A DNA stretch of 64,000 bases from Candidatus Tiamatella sp. Lineage in GTDB: Archaea > Thermoproteota > Thermoprotei_A > Sulfolobales > Acidilobaceae. Where the stretch lies: assembly GCA_015522645.1 (NCBI GenBank), contig WALV01000011.1, positions 1-64,000 of the forward strand, written 5' to 3'. A program made the translations under genes and the position numbers. Below, piece by piece: positions 16,493-25,934 of the stretch. The notes beneath the pieces are model-generated. The model was not told the origin of the DNA and did not search any database. It worked only from the letters and a program-made list of their open reading frames with translations. Numbering within the stretch: the first letter of the stretch is position 1; every line of letters begins with the position of its first letter.

Positions 16493-17191
16493 TTGAGCGG
16501 GCACGAGTATGTTATAGCTAAAATAGAAATAGGAGGCAATAAATTCGAGATCTTAGTTAACCCCGATTTGGCTTTTAAATATAGGTCCAGTGAGAAAGTA
16601 AATCTTGACGACTTACTGATGAGCGATACTATATACAAAGATGCGAGAAAGGGCTTGAAAGCAAGCCCCGAGTCCATCAAGAAGGCTTTTGGAACTGATG
16701 ATATGAGGAAAATCACCGATATCATACTACGCCAAGGAGAACTCCAGTTAACTTCTGCTCAGAGACGGCATTTGCTTGAGGCGAAGAAAAGGCAGGTAAT
16801 TAATTATATAGTTAAGAATGCGGTGGATCCAAAGACCAAGTTACCTATACCTGTTAAGAGAATCGAAAATCTATTCGAGGAGCTACGTATAAGTGTTGAT
16901 TTGAACAAGTCAGCTGAGGTACAAGCCGTTGAGGCCGTTAAAAGGATTGCACGTGTAATTCCCATAAGGCTTGCTAAAGCGATAATTAAGGTTTCAATTC
17001 CACCTGAATTTTCAGGAAGATCATATAATGAACTCAGCAGGCTAGGAGAGCTAAAGAAAACCGAATGGAAGTCAGACGGAAGCTTAGTTGCAGAAATCGA
17101 AATCCCCGCAGGTGCCCAAAACGAAATCATAAATGCAGTTAATAAGCTTACAAAAGGAAAAGCACAAATCCAGATAAAAGTGGTGGATTGA
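16493..17191 (+). CDS. sdo1: Ribosome maturation protein Sdo1/SBDS
   Basis: A 232-residue homologue of the Shwachman-Bodian-Diamond protein, which acts with EF-2-like GTPases to free aIF6 from the 50S subunit. Domain I covers residues 1-90 (KFEILVNPDLAFKY, FGTDD, IILRQGELQLTSAQRR), followed by the helical domain II and a ferredoxin-like domain III ending IQIKVVD. TTG 16493 follows AGGTGG by 7 bases. It lies 4 bases before rrp4, so the two are co-transcribed. Confidence 0.95.
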   Translation: MSGHEYVIAKIEIGGNKFEILVNPDLAFKYRSSEKVNLDDLLMSDTIYKDARKGLKASPESIKKAFGTDDMRKITDIILRQGELQLTSAQRRHLLEAKKRQVINYIVKNAVDPKTKLPIPVKRIENLFEELRISVDLNKSAEVQAVEAVKRIARVIPIRLAKAIIKVSIPPEFSGRSYNELSRLGELKKTEWKSDGSLVAEIEIPAGAQNEIINAVNKLTKGKAQIQIKVVD

Positions 17192-17195
17192 TAAA

Positions 17196-17897
17196 ATGGC
17201 TGAAGAGAAGACAATCGTATTGCCAGGAGACAAATTAAACGGCTCTGAACTGGAAGTAAGAGGACTCGGAAGAAACTATGCTACATACAAATTAGGAAAC
17301 GAGGTTTACGCCGCTCTCCCAGGAGTACTAGAGATTAGCGAGGAAAAGAAAGTTTTCATCCCACTTGAAAATATATACATACCAAAACCTGGAGACATAG
17401 TTATAGGCATAGTGATTAATGTGGGACTGTCATACTGGACAATAGATATACGAGCGCCATATAACGCGGTTCTAACAGCTCAAGAATTCCTAAACAGACC
17501 CTTCAACCCTGCGAATGAAACATTATCTCTTTATCTAGTAGAAGGAGACTACGTTATCGGCAAAATAAGCTCATTTGACAGGTTTAGAAGCCCATTTATA
17601 ACATTAAAGGGAAGTGATAAGTTCGGAAAAATTGTGAACGGGAAAGTGATAGAAATAAAGCCTAGTCGGATCCCCAGGGTTATTGGAAAGAAGAGGAGCA
17701 TGATTAACATGTTAATAGAGGAATCAGGATGCGATATTACTGTAGGTGTCAATGGACTTATACATATTGACTGCGAGAACTCTCATTTAGAAGACGTAGT
17801 TACACTTGCGATAAAGAGAATTGAAGCCGAAGCCCATACATCAGGACTCACCGATAGGGTGAGGAGTTTTCTGAAAGAGCAACTTTCAAATTCCTAG
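17196..17897 (+). CDS. rrp4: Exosome RNA-binding subunit Rrp4
   Basis: This 233-residue protein is a cap of the archaeal exosome. It has an N-terminal strand domain, a central S1 domain (KPGDIVIGIVINVGLSYWTIDI, SLYLVEGDYVIGKISSFD) and a C-terminal KH domain (RIPRVIGKKRSMINMLIEES). The cap threads substrate RNA into the Rrp41-Rrp42 ring. It is separated from rrp41 by 14 bases with AGGAGGTTGAT in between. Confidence 0.96.
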   Translation: MAEEKTIVLPGDKLNGSELEVRGLGRNYATYKLGNEVYAALPGVLEISEEKKVFIPLENIYIPKPGDIVIGIVINVGLSYWTIDIRAPYNAVLTAQEFLNRPFNPANETLSLYLVEGDYVIGKISSFDRFRSPFITLKGSDKFGKIVNGKVIEIKPSRIPRVIGKKRSMINMLIEESGCDITVGVNGLIHIDCENSHLEDVVTLAIKRIEAEAHTSGLTDRVRSFLKEQLSNS

Positions 17898-17911
17898 GAG
17901 GTTGATTGTAG

Positions 17912-18643
17912 ATGAAGTACGGTGAAACCCCTCAGTTAATCAAAGAAGACGGAACAAGGCTTGATGGAAGGAAACCAGAGGATCCGCGCCCTATACACAT
18001 GGAAGTAGGTGTTCTCGAGAACGCGGATGGATCAGCATATGTTTCCTTTGGGAAAACGAGGGTGCTAGCTGCGGTTTATGGTCCTAGGGAACCAATACAG
18101 AAATACATGGTTCTGCCTGATAGAGCCATATTGCGTGTACGATACCACATGGCTCCATTCTCAACCGGAGAAAGGAAGAGCCCAGCACCGTCTAGAAGGG
18201 AAATAGAGTTGTCTAAAGTAATTAGAGAAGCCCTTGAACCCGTTGTTATCACGGAGCTATACCCTAGAACGATGATCGATCTCTTCATCGAAGTACTGCA
18301 AGCCGATGGTGGAACAAGGACTACGGGAGTAACAGCTGCATCCCTAGCCCTCGCAGATGCTGGGATAGCTATGAGGGATTTAGTATCAGGTGTTGCTATA
18401 GGCAAAGTTAACGGGGTTCTAGTTGTTGATATAGATGAGGTTGAAGACATGTATGGAGAAGCTGATATGCCTGCTGCCATGGCTACGAAGTTAGGTTTAG
18501 TTACTTTGCTCCAGCTGAACGGTGTTCTTACCAAGGAAGAATTTGTCCAGGCTATGGAAATGGCGAAAAAAACTCTTGAGAAGGTCAGTGAAATGCAAAG
18601 GAAAACCCTGCTTGAAAAATATTCAAGTGTACTTCAAGTTTGA
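17912..18643 (+). CDS. rrp41: Exosome 3'-5' exoribonuclease Rrp41
   Basis: This 243-residue RNase PH-fold protein is the catalytic subunit of the exosome. The signature [16 protein letters not shown], the phosphate/RNA-binding [23 protein letters not shown] stretch (given in two overlapping pieces in the family), [11 protein letters not shown] and the catalytic [15 protein letters not shown] are present. It pairs with Rrp42 as a trimer of dimers. It overlaps nothing but is followed within 10 bases by rrp42. Confidence 0.96.
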   Translation: MKYGETPQLIKEDGTRLDGRKPEDPRPIHMEVGVLENADGSAYVSFGKTRVLAAVYGPREPIQKYMVLPDRAILRVRYHMAPFSTGERKSPAPSRREIELSKVIREALEPVVITELYPRTMIDLFIEVLQADGGTRTTGVTAASLALADAGIAMRDLVSGVAIGKVNGVLVVDIDEVEDMYGEADMPAAMATKLGLVTLLQLNGVLTKEEFVQAMEMAKKTLEKVSEMQRKTLLEKYSSVLQV

Positions 18644-18653
18644 GGTGAATAAA

Positions 18654-19496
18654 GTGTCGTTTACACCGTTTAGGGTACCTATAGTCCCTCAGCTCAAGAA
18701 GAACATGATACTTTCAATGATCGAGAAAGGGCTGAGGATAGATGGAAGAAAACCAGAAGACATTCGTCCAATTAAAATAGTCACAAATTATCTAGACAAG
18801 GCCGAAGGTTCAGCATATGTTGAGCTAGGGAAAACGAAGGTGATTGCCGGCGTGAAAATGGAAGTAGGGGAGCCATTCCAGGATATGCCTGATTTAGGCG
18901 TCCTAACGGTGCATGCAGAGTTCGTCCCCTTGGCATCTCCTTCGTTTGAGCCCGGACCTCCGGACGAGAACGCCATAGAGCTTTCCAGGGTAATTGATAG
19001 AAGCTTCAGAGAACTTGGGGCAGTTGAATTAGAAAAGCTTGTAATTATACCAGGTAAGAAGGTATGGATAGTGTGGGTTGACCTATATATAATAGATCAT
19101 GACGGGAACCTTCTGGATGCCTCAATGTTAGCTGCATTAACTGCATTAAAACTAACTAAAATACCAAGCTATACCATAGAAGGAGAAGACATAATTATCA
19201 ATAAAGAGTCAGCAAAAACTACGTTACCCCTAAAGGAAGAGGCTATCTATGTGCATATAGCAAAAATAGGTAGCCATTTCATAGTGGATCCTAGTCTAGA
19301 TGAGGAAGTAGTAGCAGATTCACGTATAGCGTTTTCCATCAGCCGTGACGGGAGAATAGCAGGTATTCAGAAAATGGGTCAAGGCGGGATGTCGGTGGAT
19401 GAAATTATTAAAGCTATGGAATTAGCTGTAACTGTTGCCCCGAAATATTTTAATGCAGTTGACTTAGTCCTAAACAAAGAGGGGAATGAAGGATAG
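18654..19496 (+). CDS. rrp42: Exosome non-catalytic ring subunit Rrp42
   Basis: This 280-residue RNase PH paralogue shares the active site with Rrp41 but lacks the catalytic acid cluster. Visible: MIEKGLRIDGRKPEDIRPI, EGSAYVELGKTKVIAGVKME, and DLYIIDHDGNLLDAS. GTG 18654 is chosen because GAGGTGA sits 5 bases upstream. Upstream codons in the same frame overlap rrp41 and are not family sequence. Confidence 0.95.
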   Translation: MSFTPFRVPIVPQLKKNMILSMIEKGLRIDGRKPEDIRPIKIVTNYLDKAEGSAYVELGKTKVIAGVKMEVGEPFQDMPDLGVLTVHAEFVPLASPSFEPGPPDENAIELSRVIDRSFRELGAVELEKLVIIPGKKVWIVWVDLYIIDHDGNLLDASMLAALTALKLTKIPSYTIEGEDIIINKESAKTTLPLKEEAIYVHIAKIGSHFIVDPSLDEEVVADSRIAFSISRDGRIAGIQKMGQGGMSVDEIIKAMELAVTVAPKYFNAVDLVLNKEGNEG

Positions 19497-19511
19497 CAAG
19501 GTAGATGAGGC

Positions 19512-19796
19512 ATGGCAAGGAGAACGAAACTCGTAGGTGTAGTAGGTCGTTATGGCCCACGTTATGGTTCAACGCTGAGAAAGAGAGTTAAGAAGATATT
19601 AGGGAGACGATATGCGCCTCACAAATGCCCTGTCTGCGGTTCTGTCGGGACAGTCTATAGAGTTTCCACGGGAATATGGAAATGTAGGAAGTGCGGTGCG
19701 ACTTGGGCTGGAGGAGCATATATTCCAAATACGGGTCTAAGCACAACTTATCCACAGGTAATGGTGTTGGATAGAGAAGAGTTTCTATCAAAGTAG
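19512..19796 (+). CDS. rpl37ae: 50S ribosomal protein L37Ae (eL43)
   Basis: This 94-residue protein has a four-cysteine zinc ribbon (CPVCGSVG and CRKCGATW) within the family frame GRYGPRYGSTLRKRVKKI ... GGAYIPNT. It ends the exosome transcription unit in many archaea. RpoP, which often follows, is absent here; the 85 bases to the Brix gene hold no zinc-protein ORF. Confidence 0.95.
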   Translation: MARRTKLVGVVGRYGPRYGSTLRKRVKKILGRRYAPHKCPVCGSVGTVYRVSTGIWKCRKCGATWAGGAYIPNTGLSTTYPQVMVLDREEFLSK

Positions 19797-19881
19797 AACG
19801 CGTTAAATGCTCTAATCAGCCATTGGTTTCATCTATTTTTTAACTAAAAAAGTTAGCGATTGTAGGTGAACTGTTTTACCG

Positions 19882-20427
19882 GTGCTAGTGACTACCTCTA
19901 GAGAACCTAGCAATAGAACTAGAAGTTTCATTAATGAATTAGTGTCTACAGTCCCGGTTTTCGTAAAATACAACCGTGGAAAGGCCACTTTGGAGGAATT
20001 ACTTGATAATGCTATATCAAGTAAAACTAGTTATATTCTAGTAGTACATGAGAAAAAGGGAAACCCCGGTCTCATAAAGGTATATCATGTAAATGTTATA
20101 AAACATGTATTAGATGAATGGTTTAACTTGATTCTGAAGGGTATTACTCTTTATAAAGAAAAAACCGGATCAAAGCCTAAGCCTTATGACGGTAAGTACT
20201 GTATTTCGTATTCGGTTGGAACAGAGTTATTAGCAGATTTAATTAACCGTTTAACAGGTTATACCTTTTGTTTAAAGAGAAGTGATAAAGAAGTGTCTAG
20301 ATACATTGAAATTGATACTATGAATGAATTGTTTGTCATTAGGTTTTATCGTCAAACTGGGACTATAGCAGGCCCGATCATTAGGGTGAGGAAGATTGTT
20401 GATAGAAGCAATAATAGAAGTTACTGA
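19882..20427 (+). CDS. Brix domain protein, Imp4-like rRNA processing factor
   Basis: A 181-residue single-Brix-domain protein. The N-terminal LVTTSREPSNRTRSFINEL is the family signature, followed by FVKYNRGKATLEEL and the VHEKKGNPGLIKVYH strand pair. Archaeal members are thought to assist rRNA folding and processing. GTG 19882 is used; AGGTGA lies somewhat far upstream, so a slightly earlier start is not excluded. It overlaps the next Pcc1 gene by 32 bases. Confidence 0.88.
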   Translation: MLVTTSREPSNRTRSFINELVSTVPVFVKYNRGKATLEELLDNAISSKTSYILVVHEKKGNPGLIKVYHVNVIKHVLDEWFNLILKGITLYKEKTGSKPKPYDGKYCISYSVGTELLADLINRLTGYTFCLKRSDKEVSRYIEIDTMNELFVIRFYRQTGTIAGPIIRVRKIVDRSNNRSY

Positions 20428-20641
20428 AGCTGGAGCGGATTTTTATGGAGTATTATGTGATTCACTCGCACCTGAGATTAAGGAGGAAGAGAAGATGGCT
20501 CGGGGAATAATTAGATTATACTGTAATAAACGAGTTGTAATCAGTTTAAAAGCCCATAAAAAAGGAGATCTACAGGCTTTACTGAGTTCTTATCTAGGAT
20601 TATTGAAAGTAATACTGGATGTTTATAAGGCTAATCTTTAA
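20396..20641 (+). CDS. pcc1: KEOPS complex subunit Pcc1
   Basis: An 81-residue Pcc1. The conserved pattern of SLAPEIKEEEK, then RVVISLKAHKKGDLQALLSSYLGLLKVI matches the Pcc1 dimerisation fold (strand, then helix with ALxxxLNSxLRxI-like spacing). The Brix-Pcc1-prefoldin beta order is well known in archaea. Together with kae1 and bud32 at 2.4-4.1 kb, this gives three of the KEOPS components in the window; Cgi121 is not here. Confidence 0.8.
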   Translation: MLIEAIIEVTEAGADFYGVLCDSLAPEIKEEEKMARGIIRLYCNKRVVISLKAHKKGDLQALLSSYLGLLKVILDVYKANL

Positions 20642-20679
20642 TACTACCCTAAAACAGCGTTTTCTCTGGGTGTAATTCG

Positions 20680-21051
20680 ATGGCAGAACAGGTTCCACCG
20701 GAAGTGCAATCCCTAGCGGTGAGGTATAATCAGTTAAGAGATTTCATATCAAGCCTTTTGCAGCAGAGAATGGCCACAGAAGCTGAAATAGAGGAATTAA
20801 AACGCTTAATAGAAGTCCTGGAGCAGAAAGTCGAGGAAGACTACGTGTATGAAGCAATAGGAGGAGTCCTCGTTAAAAGAAAGAAAGAAGACATTCTCAG
20901 CGAAGCCAAAGAGAAACATGAAATTTTAGAGGCAAGACTAGGGAAATTCAAGAACCAAGAAGAAAAATACACGGCTGAACTAAAGGAAACTGAAGAGAAA
21001 CTGAAGGCATTACTTGCGAAGCAATATCAGTCAGTTAGTAAACAGGAGTAA
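20680..21051 (+). CDS. pfdB: Prefoldin subunit beta
   Basis: A 123-residue coiled-coil chaperone subunit; prefoldin hands unfolded proteins to the thermosome. Two long helices flank the hairpin VYEAIGGVLVKRKKEDI, which is diagnostic for the beta subunit. It starts at ATG 20680, 38 bases after pcc1, after GGGTGTAATTCG. Confidence 0.95.
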   Translation: MAEQVPPEVQSLAVRYNQLRDFISSLLQQRMATEAEIEELKRLIEVLEQKVEEDYVYEAIGGVLVKRKKEDILSEAKEKHEILEARLGKFKNQEEKYTAELKETEEKLKALLAKQYQSVSKQE

Positions 21052-21141
21052 GACTCTTTCCCTTCCTACACGCTTCTCAATAGGCTATTCCATATTCATC
21101 TTTAACCCTGAATTTACCAACCTTCATTTGAGGGATACGGT

Positions 21142-21414
21142 TTGGGCATGGACGCTGATAAAGCCACTTGCATTATTGAAGAACTACAAAGCTACTTACA
21201 TAAACTACTTCGCTCCTATCCCTGGCGGGCGTTTGACTCTCTAGATCTAGTATTGAATGTTGATATAACTGAAAATAACACATTGAAGTTGAGAATCGAT
21301 GTAAATGCAAAGGGCAATAAGCCGGTTCCACCGAGTTATGACGATGCTTTAGCAAGGCTTGTTGATAAGCTTAGGGAAAAATTCGAGGAGATAGTTGATG
21401 AAGGATATTGTTGA
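21142..21414 (+). CDS. DUF3194 family protein
   Basis: A 90-residue archaeal protein of unknown function that typically sits next to prefoldin beta. It has helix-strand-strand-helix character: an N-terminal helix (IIEELQSYLHKLL), the strand region LDLVLNVDITENNTLKLRIDVNAKG and a C-terminal helix. TTG 21142 and ATG 21148 are both possible starts. It overlaps the DHH gene by 17 bases. Confidence 0.7.
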   Translation: MGMDADKATCIIEELQSYLHKLLRSYPWRAFDSLDLVLNVDITENNTLKLRIDVNAKGNKPVPPSYDDALARLVDKLREKFEEIVDEGYC

Positions 21415-22444
21415 CCTTATATCAGGTAAGTTAAAAGAAGATAATAGGTCTAGGATATGTATCGTGACTCACAAAAACGCTGATCCTGACGCAGTTGCCT
21501 CCTCTTTAACAGCATATTACATAGTTAACAATCTATGTAGCAAATGTAGGTTAACGCTATGCTACCCCGAAGGAATCGCGGCTTACTCTCATAAGATACT
21601 GGAAAGATATGCGAAATGTTCAGGGAGTCACATTAGTAGCATTTCTACATCCGAATGTAGTGAAGTAGACCAGAACCCTGATATTGTTATAACCGTTGAT
21701 ACAGCTAATCCAGAGCAATTGGGGTGTTTCTCTGAAATTTTAAGACACTCTAAATACGTGATCACAGTTGACCACCATAAAACAGGAGAATTAAAACTCC
21801 AGTCCAATCTATATGTGGGCGGTGAGAAGTATTCTTCTACCTCAGAAATAATGGCCCTTATCTTAGAAGCTTTTCTGAAGGGAAAAAACCGTGATGACAA
21901 TATACTTCCATGTCTTGCTACTATGCTAATGTCTGGTATCGTGTATGACTCAAGGAGATTCCTGAATATAACTTCGAAAACTTTCAAGGTAATGGAAATA
22001 CTAAGGGTTTTTGGAGGAAACTATTTTGAGGCGCTGAATCTACTAGAAAAAGAGGAAGACCGGAGTCAACGTATTGCCATATTAAAAGCATGTCAAAGGA
22101 TCATTCTAAGAGAAATATGCGGTTTCATAGTGGTTGGAACCCACATTGGGTCCTTCGAGTCTAACGTAGCTAGAGTACTAGTTAATAATGGAGCAGATAT
22201 TGCTATCGTCCTTTCAGACAAAAAGGATGCCACTAGAATAGCGTTGAGATCTAGGGATAACACTGTAGATATATCGGCTTTTGCATCCTGGCTTGCTGGA
22301 AAACTAGGAACAGGGAGTGGTGGAGGCCACTTTAACAGTGCATTATTTGAAGGTGTTTTAAAAGGATTTGAGAGAAGTAGGGATAAAAAAGTGAAGAAAT
22401 TTCTGGATCTTTTTGGTGAATTTTGTAATGAGCGAAGCTCCTGA
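21398..22444 (+). CDS. DHH/DHHA1 phosphoesterase (NrnA-like)
   Basis: A 348-residue phosphoesterase. Metal-binding motifs are intact: THKNADPDAVAS (motif I), VDTANPEQLG (II), TVDHHKTGEL (DHH motif) and VYDSRRF (IV). The C-terminal DHHA1 half includes GTGSGGGHFNSA. Relatives degrade nano-RNAs or pAp; the substrate here is inferred. ATG 21398 is used, with GAGGAG 7 bases upstream. The stop lies inside the next gene, overlapping by 17 bases. Confidence 0.85.
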   Translation: MKDIVDLISGKLKEDNRSRICIVTHKNADPDAVASSLTAYYIVNNLCSKCRLTLCYPEGIAAYSHKILERYAKCSGSHISSISTSECSEVDQNPDIVITVDTANPEQLGCFSEILRHSKYVITVDHHKTGELKLQSNLYVGGEKYSSTSEIMALILEAFLKGKNRDDNILPCLATMLMSGIVYDSRRFLNITSKTFKVMEILRVFGGNYFEALNLLEKEEDRSQRIAILKACQRIILREICGFIVVGTHIGSFESNVARVLVNNGADIAIVLSDKKDATRIALRSRDNTVDISAFASWLAGKLGTGSGGGHFNSALFEGVLKGFERSRDKKVKKFLDLFGEFCNERSS

Positions 22445-23114
22445 CGCCAAGCTGAGGGTATATGTGGATGTTAGAGAGAAAGGCAGTACAGTTGCCTCTC
22501 TACTGGAGAGAAAACTCCTCGTTGTTTATAAGAGGCTTGATATAGGAGACTATCTTGTTTCGAACGATGTTGTCATAGAACGGAAAACAGTGAGCGATTA
22601 TATTAAAAGCCTATATGATGGAAGGCTGTTTGATCAAGCCTCCAGAATGGCATCTTCATATAGTTATCCCATGATTATAGTTGAAGGAAAATATGTCTCC
22701 TATAAGGATCGAGTCAAATTCTATTCGTCTCTAGCCTCTCTTGCAATAACTTATGGACTACATATCTTAATGGCGAATAACTCTCAAGACGCTGCAGAAG
22801 TGATTTACTATATTGCGAAAAGAATATATTCTAATAGAGGTCAGTTCATAGTTATCCATAAAAAACCCAAGTTATCCGGTCTAAAGGACTGGCAGCTATA
22901 CATAGTCCAGTCACTACCTCACGTTGGCCCCAAACTAGCCAAGCGTCTTTTGGAGCGTTTTGGCAGTGTAGAAGGAATAGTAAACGCTCGATTATCGGAT
23001 TTAGCTAAAATCCCAGGGATAGGTGAGAAAAGAGCACTTGAACTCTATAAGGTTCTACACACGAGTTACTCTTCTCATTCAGAGAAAAGTTATCGCTTAG
23101 ATGACTTTACTTAG
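22428..23114 (+). CDS. xpf: XPF/ERCC4-family structure-specific nuclease (short crenarchaeal form)
   Basis: A 228-residue nuclease without helicase domain, the crenarchaeal XPF form that works with PCNA. The active-site signature is VDVREKGSTVASLLE, GDYLVSNDVVIERKTVSDYIKS (the ERKxxxD motif). Two helix-hairpin-helix units follow (SLPHVGPKLAKRLLERFGS and LAKIPGIGEKRALELYK). The C-terminal end SYRLDDFT resembles a PCNA-interacting tail, which is inference. ATG 22428 has GGTGA 8 bases upstream. Confidence 0.92.
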   Translation: MSEAPDAKLRVYVDVREKGSTVASLLERKLLVVYKRLDIGDYLVSNDVVIERKTVSDYIKSLYDGRLFDQASRMASSYSYPMIIVEGKYVSYKDRVKFYSSLASLAITYGLHILMANNSQDAAEVIYYIAKRIYSNRGQFIVIHKKPKLSGLKDWQLYIVQSLPHVGPKLAKRLLERFGSVEGIVNARLSDLAKIPGIGEKRALELYKVLHTSYSSHSEKSYRLDDFT

Positions 23115-23137
23115 TACAAGCACCTCCTTTCGAGTCA

Positions 23138-23147
23138 TTATTTAAAA
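23138..23147 (+). promoter_or_regulatory. Probable TATA box for the EF-2 gene
   Basis: TTATTTAAAA lies in the gap between the XPF gene and EF-2, about 50-60 bases before the ATG at 23199. A start of transcription about 25 bases downstream would leave a short leader holding GTGGGTGT. Confidence 0.45.
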
Positions 23148-23198
23148 CCCCCGATGGAGAATCCACCCAAAACGATGTGATATAGTGGGTGTAAAGTA

Positions 23199-25409
23199 AT
23201 GGCCCGTTTCAAGATGGTATCTGAAATAGAAAAACTGATGAGAGACCTAGAGCATGTTAGAAACATAGGTATAATAGCGCACGTCGACCATGGAAAGACA
23301 ACAACGAGTGATTCATTGTTAGCTGCTGCTGGAATGATTTCCGAGAGAATAGCTGGGGAGGCCCTGGCACTGGATTATCTTAGCGTTGAAAAGCAGAGGG
23401 GTATAACAGTAAAATCGGCTAACGTTAGCCTTTACCACGAGTATAAAGGGCAACCGTACATTATCAACCTAATCGACACTCCCGGCCACGTGGATTTTAG
23501 CGGTAAAGTAACCAGGAGCCTTAGAGTACTTGATGGTGCCATTGTAGTAGTTGATGCGGTTGAAGGCGTTATGACTCAGACAGAGACCGTTATAAGACAA
23601 TCGCTCGAGGAAAGAGTAAGGCCACTCTTGTTTATAAACAAGGTTGATAGGCTCATAAAGGAACTAAGGTATACTCCGCAACAAATACAGCAGAGGTTTG
23701 TAGAAGTTATTCGAGAGGTAAATAACCTGATAGATCTTTACGCAGAACCGCGGTTCAAGAGTAAGTGGAAACTTAATCCCGCAGACGGTACAGTAGCATT
23801 CGGCTCTGCAAGAGATAAGTGGGGTTTCACTATACCGATGGCACAAGAGAAAAAGATTACGTTTGCAGAAGTCATAGAAGCATACAATAAAGGTAAGGAA
23901 GGTGTTGCCGAGTTATCGAAGAAAGCATCATTACATGAAACACTGTTAGACATGGTTGTACGGTTTATTCCCAACCCTAGAGAAGCACAGAAATATAGAA
24001 TAGAAAAAATATGGAAGGGAGACCTCAATAACTCTCTAGCTAAAGCAATGATAGAAGCTGATCCGGAAGGACCTGTAGTGTTCTTCATTAATGACATACG
24101 AATAGATCCACATGCAGGGCTTGTAGCTACAGGCAGGGTCTTTTCGGGGACGCTGAAACCCGGAAAGGAGTTATGGCTAGTGAACAGCAGAGTACAGCAG
24201 AAAGTATTGCAGGTTAGCCTCTTCATGGGTCCTTATAGAGAAGTTACAAAGGAAATAACAGCTGGAAACATAGCTGCTGTATTAGGATTAGATAGGGCTA
24301 GGGCAGGTGAAACAGCGGTTGATATTGAAGCAAAAGACATGGCAGCTCCCTTCGAGAGAATGCATTACGTAAGTGAACCAGTAGTTACTATTGCAATAGA
24401 ACCAAAGAAACCTCAGGAGCTCTCTAAAATGATTGAAGCACTTAGGAGACTAAGCATTGAAGACCCGAACCTGGTTGTGAAGATCAATGAAGAAACAGGG
24501 GAATACCTACTCTCTGGTATGGGTCCATTACATCTTGAAATCACCCTACAGCTCCTAAAAGAGAACTATGGAATAGAGGTAGAAGCAAGCCCTCCAATAG
24601 TAGTATATCGTGAGAGCGTACGTAAATCCAGCCAAGTCTTCGAAGGTAAGAGTCCAAACAAGCATAATAGATTCTATATATCAGTTGAGCCGTTAAACGA
24701 GGAAACAATAAAACTAATGCAGAGCGGGGACATTGGAGAAGACCAAGATGTAAAGGAAAGGGCGAAAATTCTTCGCGATAAAGCTGGATGGGATTACGAT
24801 GAGGCAAGGAGAATATGGGCATTCGACGAAAACCTCGATATATTTGTGAATAAAACCTCGGGTATACAGCACCTCAGAGAAGTGCAAGATACTATAATTC
24901 AGGCGTATAGGCTAGCAATGAGGGAAGGGCCGTTAGCAGCTGAACCTGTTCGAGGAGTTAAAGTAGTATTGCACGATGCAATGGTTCACGAGGATCCTGC
25001 ACATAGGGGTCCAGCTCAGATATACCCGGCAGTTAGAAACGCTATTTACGCTGGGATACTAACCGCTAAACCTACTTTACTAGAGCCTATACAGAAGCTA
25101 GACATACGTACTCCAATGGATTATGTAAGTACTATTGCTTCTGTTCTAGCAAAGAGAAGAGGAAAAATGCTGGATGTTATAAGCATGGGTCACGTCGCTA
25201 GGATCATAGCAGAAATACCTGTAGCCGAGACGTTCGATTTAGCAGCTGAGCTTAGAAGCGTTACCGCGGGAAGAGCTTTCTGGGGCACGGAATTCAGCAG
25301 ATGGAGTCCAGTTCCTGATTCAATGATCGACGAGTTAATTAAGAAGATAAGGGAAAGGAAAGGTCTACCTCCTCACCCGCCAAAGCTAGACGATCTCATA
25401 GGGTTCTAA
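23199..25409 (+). CDS. fusA: Translation elongation factor aEF-2
   Basis: A 736-residue GTPase that drives ribosomal translocation. G1 [15 protein letters not shown], switch 2 [10 protein letters not shown] and G4 NKVDR are intact, followed by the other EF-G-type domains. Domain IV has [14 protein letters not shown], whose second histidine is the expected diphthamide site. Length is normal for archaeal EF-2. It is monocistronic in appearance, with a TATA box before and a T-rich stretch after. Confidence 0.97.
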   Translation: MARFKMVSEIEKLMRDLEHVRNIGIIAHVDHGKTTTSDSLLAAAGMISERIAGEALALDYLSVEKQRGITVKSANVSLYHEYKGQPYIINLIDTPGHVDFSGKVTRSLRVLDGAIVVVDAVEGVMTQTETVIRQSLEERVRPLLFINKVDRLIKELRYTPQQIQQRFVEVIREVNNLIDLYAEPRFKSKWKLNPADGTVAFGSARDKWGFTIPMAQEKKITFAEVIEAYNKGKEGVAELSKKASLHETLLDMVVRFIPNPREAQKYRIEKIWKGDLNNSLAKAMIEADPEGPVVFFINDIRIDPHAGLVATGRVFSGTLKPGKELWLVNSRVQQKVLQVSLFMGPYREVTKEITAGNIAAVLGLDRARAGETAVDIEAKDMAAPFERMHYVSEPVVTIAIEPKKPQELSKMIEALRRLSIEDPNLVVKINEETGEYLLSGMGPLHLEITLQLLKENYGIEVEASPPIVVYRESVRKSSQVFEGKSPNKHNRFYISVEPLNEETIKLMQSGDIGEDQDVKERAKILRDKAGWDYDEARRIWAFDENLDIFVNKTSGIQHLREVQDTIIQAYRLAMREGPLAAEPVRGVKVVLHDAMVHEDPAHRGPAQIYPAVRNAIYAGILTAKPTLLEPIQKLDIRTPMDYVSTIASVLAKRRGKMLDVISMGHVARIIAEIPVAETFDLAAELRSVTAGRAFWGTEFSRWSPVPDSMIDELIKKIRERKGLPPHPPKLDDLIGF

Positions 25410-25452
25410 ATCCCTTTTACTCGTCAAGACACATTTTCCTCTTTTCTCTTCG
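25410..25452 (+). terminator. T-rich termination region after EF-2
   Basis: The bases following the EF-2 stop contain several pyrimidine runs (CCCTTTTACTC, TTTTCCTCTTTTCTCTTC), typical of archaeal intrinsic termination, and no stable hairpin. The next promoter starts about 15 bases further on. Confidence 0.4.
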
Positions 25453-25460
25453 GATAATGT

Positions 25461-25480
25461 TAATTAAAGTTTATATATAC
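25461..25480 (+). promoter_or_regulatory. Strong promoter for the nuo operon
   Basis: A purine-containing BRE-like TTAAAG followed by TTTATATATA at 25470-25479 is a near-ideal archaeal TATA box. Transcription would begin near 25503, leaving a short leader with GAGGGG at 25509-25514 before the nuoA ATG at 25521. Confidence 0.6.
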
Positions 25481-25520
25481 AAATGTGGGCAAGCTAATCC
25501 CTCGGCTAGAGGGGATGCTT

Positions 25521-25928
25521 ATGGGCTTAGCGTCGTTATTGTCGGATCCTATGGTGGCTGCGGTCACAGGGCTAGTAGTGCTTCCAGTTATTTTAATACT
25601 AGTTTTATGGTTAGTTGTCATTTTTATCAGGAAAATAGTCAGGGAACACCCTGTTGTAGAGGAAACTGAGCCGTTTAAGTATCAGAGATACGAAGCCTCG
25701 AATCCACCGTCAGGAGAGGCTAAGACGAGGGTCTCTATGCAGTACCTCGGTTATTTGATTTCATTCCTGGCCTTGGAGCCCATCATTGTGTTATCTTTTA
25801 TTGTGTTTAACACGACAAAACTGAATTATGCACTTCAATTCTATAGTATATTCCTTATAGTATATATACCATTTCTAGCTTATGCAGTGTATGAATCTAG
25901 GAAAATATGGGAATGGATGTGGAGGTGA
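25521..25928 (+). CDS. nuoA: NADH-quinone oxidoreductase-like subunit A
   Basis: A 135-residue membrane protein with three predicted membrane helices (about residues 10-38, 70-92 and 100-125). NuoA lies at the junction of the peripheral and membrane arms. ATG 25521 is chosen for the GAGGGG six bases upstream; ATG 25515 or GTG 25485 would add residues. First of an 11-gene operon ordered A-B-C-D-H-I-J-K-M-L-N. Confidence 0.88.
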   Translation: MGLASLLSDPMVAAVTGLVVLPVILILVLWLVVIFIRKIVREHPVVEETEPFKYQRYEASNPPSGEAKTRVSMQYLGYLISFLALEPIIVLSFIVFNTTKLNYALQFYSIFLIVYIPFLAYAVYESRKIWEWMWR

Positions 25929-25934
25929 CGCATT

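Noticed and set aside
18522-18653. Longer form of Rrp42 from ATG 18522
   Set aside because: The extra 44 residues are read through rrp41 in another frame, while GTG 18654 has an ideal GAGGTGA and gives the family N-terminus.
19797-19881. rpoP expected after rpl37ae
   Set aside because: The gap has no ORF with the needed zinc cysteines; rpoP must lie elsewhere.
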